A stretch of 64,000 nucleotides of DNA from Sarcophilus harrisii (taxonomy: Eukaryota; Chordata; Mammalia; Dasyuromorphia; Dasyuridae). The notes below the pieces were generated by a model. It worked only from the letters and a program-made list of their open reading frames with translations, was not told the DNA's origin and searched no databases. The position numbers and the translations under genes are program-made. The stretch covers positions 228,424,107 to 228,488,106 of the forward strand of contig NC_045428.1 in assembly GCF_902635505.1 (NCBI RefSeq). The letters are read 5' to 3'. Shown one piece after another: positions 56,677-64,000 of this stretch. Position 1 is the stretch's first letter. Every line of letters starts with the position of its first letter.

Positions 56677-56925
56677 AAACTTGGATCACTATGTAAATTT
56701 TCAGAGTTCTGTATAGTAAACACTAATACACCTAAGTAGGACTTCATGTCTGTGTCTGAGCACAAAGGATATTTCTTCATGGAGAAGAGACTGAAGTTCT
56801 GGAAGGAAAAAGGAGAGAAAATTCAGGCCATTTAGAAAAAGAAAAAGAGGAATAGAACCGGGGTCTTGGGACTTCTGAGCTTTTAAGACAGAGAGACTAA
56901 CTGAAAAGAAGCCACAGATTACTTT

Positions 56926-57076
56926 TTTGGGGGAGAGGGGTGACACAATTAGGGTTAAGGGACTTGCCCAGGATCACATAGCTAGTAAAAATTAAGTGTT
57001 TCAAACTGAATTTGAACTCCGGTCCATTCTGAGTCCAGGGTCAATGCTCTATCCACTGGGCCATTTATCTGCCCCA
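56926..57076 (-). mobile_element. WSINE1-type SINE
   Basis: Antisense: acacaattagggttaaggga, cttgcccaggatcacatagc, atgctctatccactgggcca, tttatctgcccc. Flanks agattactttttt and aaattatttttgg look like a decayed target duplication. Confidence 0.85.
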
Positions 57077-57563
57077 TAAATTATTTTTGGGACAGACTGC
57101 AGTTGGAAAGAGATGAAAAGGCAGAGCTCTGGAGGTCACCAAGGTCTTTTATCAGCTTGTGTTGATGATAAGAATTGAATGATAAAGAGCTCTAAATGAG
57201 TGGTGGTATCCATGGCTGTCAAGGTATTAGCTCTATTTCCCTCATTTTGAGGAAAAGAATTGTACAGCAAGGAATAGTTGTTATAATGTTTCTATTTTTT
57301 CATTTCCTTTTTTGAATCTTTTATCTATTAAATGTCTTTGCTGATTCCATGCTCTATTTTTTTAGCCTAGTTTTTTTCAGCATGGTAATAATTAGACTCA
57401 TGTCTAGACTGAGGTGGGTTGGGGCTTGAGCCATATGTGGTAGAGAAAAATATCCTTTTCATCTTAATAAGAATCCAAGTCCAAATCCACAAAGAGGCAA
57501 GTGTTGTCTGGTTCATAAAACAACTCCCCCAACACATACACATATGCATAAATCTGTAACACT
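57077..57563. other. No recognisable feature
   Basis: Unassigned; ordinary AT-rich sequence. Confidence 0.4.
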
Positions 57564-57623
57564 GTACTTTGCCTTAGGAATGGCGTACTTTGCCTTAGGA
57601 ATGGCGTACTTTGCCTTAGGAAT

Positions 57624-57669
<46 letters not shown>
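57564..57669. repeat. 21-bp minisatellite (three exact units) plus (TA)n
   Basis: The 21-bp unit beginning gtactttgccttaggaatgg occurs exactly three times at 57564-57584, 57585-57605 and 57606-57626, then about 43 bases of TA. Being a multiple of three, it gives repeated heptapeptides in two minus-strand ORFs, which are not genes. Confidence 0.95.
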
Positions 57670-57672
<3 letters not shown>

Positions 57673-57856
57673 TTTGCATACATTTGTGTGTGAGTGCACA
57701 TGTGTGAAAGACAAGAGAGACAGAGAAAAATTGTCTTTATACTATTAAGGATTTTATTGGAAAGTTCTGGATAGTGGGAAATTAATTATTTGTCATTAGC
57801 AATTTTTTTTGTAATACTATGACTATCAAAGTAGCCATCAAAACCAAAGGTTACTT

Positions 57857-58375
57857 TTTATTTTATTTTAATAGTATTTTATTTTTCCAAACACATGCAA
57901 AGACAGTTTTTGACATTTACTTTCATAAAATCTTGTGTTTTCTCCCTCTCCTCCCTACCTCTCCCCAAGACAGCAAATAGTCTGATATAGGTTAAACATG
58001 TGCAATTCTTCTAAAGATATTTCCATATTTGCCATGCTGTGCAAAAAAAAAAAAAAATCAAATTTTAAAAAAATAATAAAAAAACACAAACAAACAATAA
58101 TAACAGCAACAACAAAAAAGGTGAAAATGCTATGCTTTTTTTTTTCCCCCTGAGGCATTGGGGTTAAATGACTTGCCCAGGGTCTGCACAGCCAGGAAGG
58201 ATTATGTGTCTGATGTGGGATTTGAACTCAGGTCCTTCTGACTTCAGGGCTGACACTTTATCCACTGTGTCACCTAGCTACCTAGCTCCCCACAAAATAC
58301 TATGCTTTAATTAAATTCAGTCTCCATAGTTCTCTCTCCAGATGTAAATAGCACTTTCCATCACCACTGAGGATG
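57857..58375 (-). mobile_element. L1 3' UTR insertion holding a WSINE1
   Basis: Antisense: ttttaatagtattttatttt, tccaaacacatgcaaagaca, gccatgctgtgcaaaaaaa, aaaaaggtgaaaatgctatg, and right of the SINE agtctccatagttctctctc, actttccatcaccac. Same subfamily as at 4.9 and 25.1 kb. Confidence 0.82.
58139..58293 (-). mobile_element. WSINE1-type SINE inside L1
   Basis: Antisense: gaggcattggggttaaatga, cttgcccagggtctgcacag, tgggatttgaactcaggtcc, gtgtcacctagctacc. Target duplication aaaatgctatgcttt / aaaatactatgcttt at 58124-58138 and 58294-58308, with one mismatch. Confidence 0.93.
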
Positions 58376-58439
58376 TCAATGGCTAATATTTGAAGAGTGG
58401 TAAGGTTGGGATCTGAAAACTTTCCACATTGAGAATACT

Positions 58440-58670
58440 AAATGCATGTCTTTTTGTGTACATACACACATTAGTATATGTGTACTCTCTTCATAATATA
58501 TTTATGTGTATGTGTATACATATATACAAATAGCATACCCACTGATAGAAATGTATTTATATATGTTTATACACACTTGCACATTTATACTTTGGGCATC
58601 CAGCATTTATAGATATATGTGTGTATACATACACTATATACATAAACATATATATATACATAGGCATCTG
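58440..58670. repeat. TA/TG/CA-rich low-complexity sequence
   Basis: Alternating tatgtgtatacatat-type sequence. The 81-codon plus ORF (YTYIQIAY strings) is an artefact. Confidence 0.8.
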
Positions 58671-58704
58671 GCACTTTATCCACGTGGATGGACATGCTCT
58701 AAAT

Positions 58705-60528
58705 CAGCAGTTACCAGCAGCGGGTCTGCGAGATCAAACATATTTTCATAATAATACTAAGACATTATTTTGCCCCTTTGCTCATTCTCTCTTGAAATTG
58801 TGTTTTCCAGAAGCCACATGACCTGTGAATTAAAGATTTAGCTGCAAATATGAAGACCGAGTTAACATTGTAACTGGGAAATTGTGCTCTTGCCATCCAA
58901 ATGGACAACTCTCTTGACCATTCCTGCTGTTTTGTTTGTAATTGTCCTGTAATAATTGGATCCAATTAATAATTGAAAAAAACTTCTTTTATGTGGATGC
59001 TTAACAATAAAGCCAAGTGGTCCTGAAATATTTAAAGTTGTTGGATAATTTTTTTTTGAATCTCATGGTTTATCCTGGAATAATTGTGTTGATACTTACA
59101 CAGTGCAAAATCAATGGTGGATAAAATCGTTGGTACCTTAGTAGAAATCAAGGCAGTGACATCAAACTTTACCAGCAGTCGAATTCCTTACTACTATATA
59201 CTTATTTGCTGAAAAAAAAAAAAATCAATCCAATTTGGGAGAGTGGGAGAGGAAGACACGGGACACAGGACACAGGGGCCAAATCTGTGGATCTGAAATC
59301 GGGCAGAGCAGCAAACACAAAGGCGCATGAGTGAGAATCCAGTTTCTACCCTCTAAAAAGGAAGACATTGGGAAGGATTTGGCATAACACCTTCCAGTTT
59401 TCCAACAAGCAGGGAGAGGAGACTAGAGGAGGTACCAGTTTCATGTAAGAATATATTTGATGAAGCAATAAAAATTATTAATTTTATTAAATGTCAATCC
59501 TTGAATATTTATTTTAATATTCCATATGACAAAAGGAGAATCATTTCTGCTGCATATCAAAATATGATAGTTGTCTTGAAGATAAGCACTTCTGCAATTG
59601 AGTTGTGAGTCAAACTAGTTGATTTAATTGAGTATCATTTTTACTTGAAAGAATAATTGCCAGATGAATTATGATTATTTAGATTTGGATGTTTGGCAGA
59701 CATCTAAAAAATAAACAAAGTGAGTCTGTCACTTCAAGGAAAATGACTATTTTTGTATTATTATTACAATTAATAAATTATAAAATTTGAGCTTTCAAGT
59801 AAAATTTTGAATTTTGGAAAACTTTTATCTGAACCATGAGTTGACAGTTTCCTAAGGCTTGAAAGCTTTTCTGATTAGATTGGTGGTGCTACTAATGCAT
59901 TTTTCATATTGCAATGAAATGTGTCAGTATTTGAAAGATGTGCTGAATTTAGTGAACCAATATCTTCCAAATGACTAATATTTGATATTGCACGCACATG
60001 GTTAAACAATGCATTCAAAGTTCCAGATAGACCAATGGATTTTACTGTAAGCTATCATAAAGAGGTCATCACAACTAATCTTTAAGAAACTGCCACTTGT
60101 CAAATTTTGGTATGTTATCAAAGACTATCCATGATTATCTGAGGAGGCCATTAAGACAATCTTCCCCTTTTTCTATCTACATATCTATGAACGAGAGTGG
60201 ATTTTCTTCATATGCTTCAACCAGCACAAATTGAATGCAAAAGAAATATGAGAATCTTGTCTTTTATTAAGTCAGATACTATAGCATTTGTAAAAATGTA
60301 AAACAATGTCACTTCTTACTAGATTTTATTTGGATAATATGGCCATTTTTTCATAAAAATATGTTAATATGAAATGACATTGTGAAATTCAAATAAATAT
60401 TTTTAAATTTTAGTCTAATAGAGTAGATATTGATACATATACTCTACATAAACAAAAGCTTTTCGGAGTCCACAAAATTTTTCAAGAGTGTAAAAGGTTT
60501 TGAGGATCAAAAATTCTGATAACTGCCA
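58705..60528 (+). mobile_element. hAT-Charlie DNA transposon relic, near full span
   Basis: Terminal inverted repeats cagcagttaccag (58705-58717) and ctgataactgcca (60516-60528) match at most positions. Flanking 8-mers ctctaaat (58697-58704) and ctctacaa (60529-60536) share six bases and fit the hAT target preference nTCTAGAn. Inside are transposase remnants: SAKSMVDKIVGTLVEIKAV near 59110 (AKAMVGKTAGALARIKAV in the mammalian relatives), NEMCQYLKDVLNLVNQYLPN near 59915, and ESGFSSYASTSTN near 60200 from the hAT dimerisation region. At least two frame changes and several stops are needed, so it is inactive. It carries a 0.2-kb insert. Confidence 0.88.
59224..59434. repeat. Unknown 0.2-kb insert in the Charlie relic
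   Basis: Charlie sequence is continuous across this gap in the family (a run of A, then ccagtttcacttaagaatgt). Here about 210 bases of GC-richer sequence intervene, including gacacgggacacaggacaca. I recognise no family, and no target duplication is plain. Confidence 0.5.
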
Positions 60529-60892
60529 CTCTACAAAGATCCAAATTACAGACATCCTGATGCCTTAATACTCTGATGAGTTACTGAGGTAAAAAACATC
60601 ATCAACTGATGGTGAATTTCCAGAGGTGAGTTTCTTCACATGTAGTTTCTTGAGGGATAAATACACAGATTGCCCACAGGGCCAATACTAAAAGCTTTTC
60701 AAGTTTCATATGTATTACAGCTTGTACTCCTCAGTGCTGTACTCAGACTCACCAATTATGCCTGGGAAGACAGAGAAAGGCTTCCCTGGATAAGGTATAA
60801 AACTAGAACACACAGTGATCAATCTTTAGTAGCTTACAGAATGACTTGAATATATGTCAGACCAACTTGGAATAATAAAAGAGAAAAGTTAG
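60529..60892. other. No recognisable feature
   Basis: Unassigned between the Charlie relic and the L1 5' UTR. Confidence 0.35.
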
Positions 60893-61380
60893 AGTTAAAA
60901 TGGCAGAGTAAAGGCAGGGACTTCCCTGAGCTCTCCTCCAATCCCTGACAAATAACTTTAAATAATGATTGTAAAAATTCTAGAGTAATAGAACCCATAA
61001 AATAATGAAGTGAAACAATTTTCCTGCTCAAAACAACCTAAAAATCAGCAGGAAAGGTCTATTCCAACAGGTGAAAGCGAAGTACAGGATATGTCAGCGC
61101 AGCCCCTGCCCCAGCAAACCAGGAGCAATTGGGCAACTGAATCACCAAGGTGAGAGCAGAGTATGGCCCTGTGCATTCTGCCAGAATCCCAGAAAACAAG
61201 AGCAGGTCTTGGGACCCAACTGAATCAGCAGCAGCCAGAGCAGTTTCCAGAGATCTCGGCCCATAGATAGTAGGGTGTCAAATAACTGGTCAGAAGGAGT
61301 CTCTCTGCGAGCACTGAGACAGGACTCTGTTGCTTTGCCTATACTTGGATCTGAGTTGCAAAATAGCCAAAATAAACTTG
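60893..61380 (+). mobile_element. L1 5' UTR segment (contains inverted-repeat arm A)
   Basis: Starts aaaatggcagagtaaaggca and gggacttccctgagctctcc, then tctagagtaatagaacccat, ttcctgctcaaaacaaccta and tgagacaggactctgttgct: the promoter-bearing 5' end of a marsupial-type L1 (typical aagatggcggagtaaagg). ORF1, ORF2 and the 3' end are absent, which is unusual because L1 copies normally lose the 5' end. Bases 60958-61157 form one arm of a 200-bp inverted repeat with 62451-62650. Confidence 0.75.
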
Positions 61381-61544
61381 TTTATACATTGTCTCTACAT
61401 AGAAAAGATGCTAGATTTGAAATCAGAAGATGGCCTAGACTAGTGTTGTTTAAATAGCCAAATATGTGGTGCAAATAACAGAGGAGCTCAGAATACAATG
61501 TAGAAATTGAGTAGTACAGTGAATCCTAAAGAAAATGGCAGATT
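61381..61544. other. Unassigned, with a possible MIR3 head
   Basis: gctagatttgaaatcagaag near 61409 resembles a SINE head; too short to assign. Confidence 0.35.
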
Positions 61545-62340
61545 TCACAATTTTGAGAATAGGGGGGAGCCTCAGCAGCCATGTAATCTACTCTATCTAT
61601 ACATGAAAAGAATCCCCAATATAACAGTAAGTAGTATTCCAGCTTTTGCCTGATTACTTCCAAAGAGGAGTAGGTAATTCCACTTTTACACAGTTTTAAC
61701 AGGAATGTTTTCATTACATTAAGCTTAAATTTACCACTTTGCAACTTACACTCCTGTTCCTAGTTCTATCCATTGGAACCAAAATGAGTAAATATAATCT
61801 TTCTTTCATATGATAGCCTTTCAAATTCTTAGAAACATCTTTCAGTTCTTCCCCTACTCTTCCTTTTCTTCTTTCCCCAGATTAAACATTCCATTTCTTC
61901 TAATCATTCTTCATATGACAAGGATCCAAGACCCTTCAGATCCTAGTTGTTCACCTTTAGGAACTTTGCAGCTTATCAATGTGATACCTAAAACTGATCC
62001 AAGTACTACAGATGAGGTATGATGAGGGCAGAGGTCAATAGTGCTATTACTCCCTTATTTCCAGAAGTTGAAGTTCTTTCAATGCCCCCAAAACTGTATT
62101 ATAGTTTGTTTGGAGATAAATCACACTGTTTATTGATTGAACTTGTGGTCTACCTAAACCCCAAGATCTTTTATTGTCTAGAACAACTTTTTTCTATCCA
62201 TGCTTTCTCCCAACTCATTGCTTATTTTTTTAGGCCATGTATAAGACCTTACACTTATCCCTACTGAATTTCATCTTATTAGATCCTGCTCAATGAATTA
62301 AGCTGTAGAGATCTTTTTGGATACTGTCATGCCATACTTT
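61545..62340 (-). mobile_element. L3/CR1 LINE relic
   Basis: Antisense L3/CR1 3' UTR: agcctcagcagccatgtaat, ctgttcctagttctatccat, tagcctttcaaattcttaga, ttccccagattaaacattcc, acaaggatccaagaccctt, ccaagatcttttattgtcta, aatttcatcttattagatcc. Same family as at 22.1-23.4 kb. Confidence 0.8.
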
Positions 62341-62450
62341 AGTGTGCTCTCTTTCTTCTCCCCCTCTCCCTTATCCCCTCCCTTTCCTTTGTCCTCTCCT
62401 TCATTTTTGTGAGATCTGCCAATATGATGAGCAACGGAGGGTTGTGATCC

Positions 62451-62650
62451 GCTCTCACCTTGGTGATTCAGTTGCCCAAGTGCTCCTGGTTTGCTGGGGC
62501 AGGGGCTGCACTGACATATCCTGTACTTCACTTTCACCTGTTGGAATAGACCTTTCCTGCTGATTTTTAGGTTGTTTTGAGCTGGAAAATTGTTTCACTT
62601 TGTCATTTTGTGGGTTCTGCTACTCTAGAATTTTTATAATCATTATTTAA
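62451..62650 (-). mobile_element. L1 5' UTR fragment (inverted-repeat arm B)
   Basis: Reverse complement of 60958-61157 over exactly 200 bases without gaps, about 94% identical (11 differences by eye). Two of the differences are CG in arm A against TG in arm B, the usual methyl-CpG decay. No other L1 sequence adjoins it. Confidence 0.9.
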
Positions 62651-62654
62651 TGGA

Positions 62655-63504
62655 AAATTTAATGGGAAAATGGAATTCTTAGCAGTGGCAATAACAAGAA
62701 CAAAAAGCAGGTGGGTAGGAGTGAGCCAGAGGGGTCTGCAGAACAAGACAATACTGGTTTGGCATAGAGGAGTCTCAATGAGACTAGAGAAGTATTAATG
62801 GGAGAAAAATTTGGAGATATAGTATAAGAAATATTCTAATTCATTAATAGCCCAGTTTGAGTTCAACCCTTTTTGACTAACAGAGGTCAAACTCTACTTG
62901 TGTAACCTAAAAATGTTAATAACTAAATATGAATTGTGAAGACAGCAGGAAATAAAATTATAGTGGACTTGTAGCATCAAGACACCAGAGCCTACTTTCT
63001 TCTGTGATTGGAAAAAAAAAAAATAACAAAAATACTACAACAACAACAACAAAAAATAGTCCTTATGTTCTGCTTATTGTTCTTTTAGCCATTAACAACA
63101 GATTCTCCCTTCCTAAAAGGGATTCTCCCCTCTTCTGTGGTCCATCCCTCTTAAAAACAAACTAGTCACAGTTTTTGGCAGACTAGTGAATTTAGAATTA
63201 GGAACTGTTGATGAAGCCTGAGCCAAAAAAAGTTATATTGATCTCTTGAATCTGAATTAAAGCCAAAGAATTAAAATATAAATGAACTAAAAACATTAAT
63301 ATTTTCCAGAAATACATACTGAACTATTGTGTTTTCCTGAAAATAGTGATTATCTGAGCTATTTCAAGATCATAATATTCACTTCTGTGAATATCTTTCA
63401 TCATAAGATTAATTTCAAAGATGGAAGTACCCAGACAATAAGCATGGATTGTACATCTTTCTATAATTTTAATGTGTTTAATGAGCATGATTAAATGTAT
63501 ATAT
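62655..63504. other. No recognisable feature
   Basis: Unassigned apart from a poly-A/(AAC)n spot near 63010-63055. Confidence 0.4.
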
Positions 63505-63690
63505 GTAAATCTAATGTATAGAAGACTTGGATTCAAATCCTTCCACTGATCTGTACAAGTTGTGTGACATTAGGCAAGTCATAACCTCTGATTGTTCCTA
63601 TCTAATTCTCTAAGATGAAGTTATAGAAGAATTGCCAATTTGCCTAGGGAGATCAAATTTTCACTGATAATCTTGATGTGAATTCACAGG
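63505..63690 (+). mobile_element. MIR3/THER1-type SINE
   Basis: cttggattcaaatccttcca, agttgtgtgacattaggcaa, gtcataacctctgattgttc, and the 3' end gtgaattcacaggtctgga, as in the copies at 9.2 and 16.7 kb. Confidence 0.65.
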
Positions 63691-64000
63691 TCTGGATGAA
63701 AAACTAAATTAACACTAAATCCAACCCTAAATACTTTCATTTATCTATCAGCCCTTTGTTATGGGATACACTTCAACTCCTTAGGTTTAATTCCAGTGTT
63801 AGAACTCTTTTAAAGAGCAGAAATGTAGACCTAAATAATTATCTCAAGTTTCATTTGGTGATTTGCTCAATATAACTAGGTTAACAATATAATATAATGT
63901 TTTCTTTATTGGCTAGCAGGACTGTTTAGGTTATTAAAAAAACAAAACAAAACAAACAAAAAAACCCCCAAAACTCATCTGCCTAAAGCAGGCCCATTTC
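63691..64000. other. No recognisable feature
   Basis: Ends with an (AAAAC)n spot near 63940-63965; otherwise unassigned. Confidence 0.4.

Noticed and set aside
57564-57626. CRISPR-like regular repeats
   Set aside because: Units are directly adjacent with no spacers, and the DNA is from a mammal.

Overview
The window looks like AT-rich marsupial (metatherian) nuclear DNA made almost entirely of nested, mostly old transposable elements. The assignment rests on recognised repeat families: MAR1-type CORE-SINEs, the related short SINE known as WSINE1, a marsupial-type L1 3' end and L1 5' UTR, RTE-clade LINEs, and much L2, L3/CR1 and MIR. WSINE1 copies (about 26.4, 26.8, 31.8, 57.0 and 58.2 kb) favour an Australian lineage. 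That is recalled family knowledge, not a database result. I find no convincing protein-coding gene, tRNA, rRNA or CRISPR array. Most short ORFs fall in simple repeats (GA, CT, TA, TG tracts) or in the antisense of LINEs.

Layout. 0-20 kb: an unclassified repeat (second copy at 17.5 kb), a solo LTR at 1.1 kb with a 6-bp target duplication, MAR1 and MIR SINEs, a 1-kb L1 3' end at 6.7 kb, L2 remnants, a 0.4-kb pyrimidine tract at 14.3 kb, and several tiny exon-like segments. 20-33 kb: an L3/CR1 relic with a 0.5-kb foreign insert, L1 3' ends with clear target duplications, a 125-bp local duplication (25.5 and 27.8 kb), an old 2-kb L1, and an L2 holding a MIR that holds a WSINE1. 33-46 kb: L2 relics, a 2.2-kb antisense L1, a 7SL RNA fragment, and long stretches with no recognised repeat. 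46-56 kb: two broken RTE LINEs in opposite orientations, one split by an L1 and the other by two hAT elements, one of which contains a full-length 7SL RNA retrocopy. Between them is a triple nest, L2 > L1 > solo LTR. 56-64 kb: WSINE1 and L1 copies, a nearly complete hAT-Charlie relic with inverted ends and target duplications, and a 200-bp inverted repeat made of L1 5' UTR flanking an L3/CR1 relic.

Nothing here forms a pathway or operon. The region reads as intergenic or deep-intronic DNA whose insertions can be ordered from their nesting. I see no undescribed functional system that I can support. The best leads are the 7SL copies, the inverted L1 5'-UTR arms, the possible L1 3' transduction, the unexplained inserts inside the L3 and Charlie relics, and the micro-exon candidates. 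Element ends without a quoted target duplication are approximate, to about 10-30 bases.
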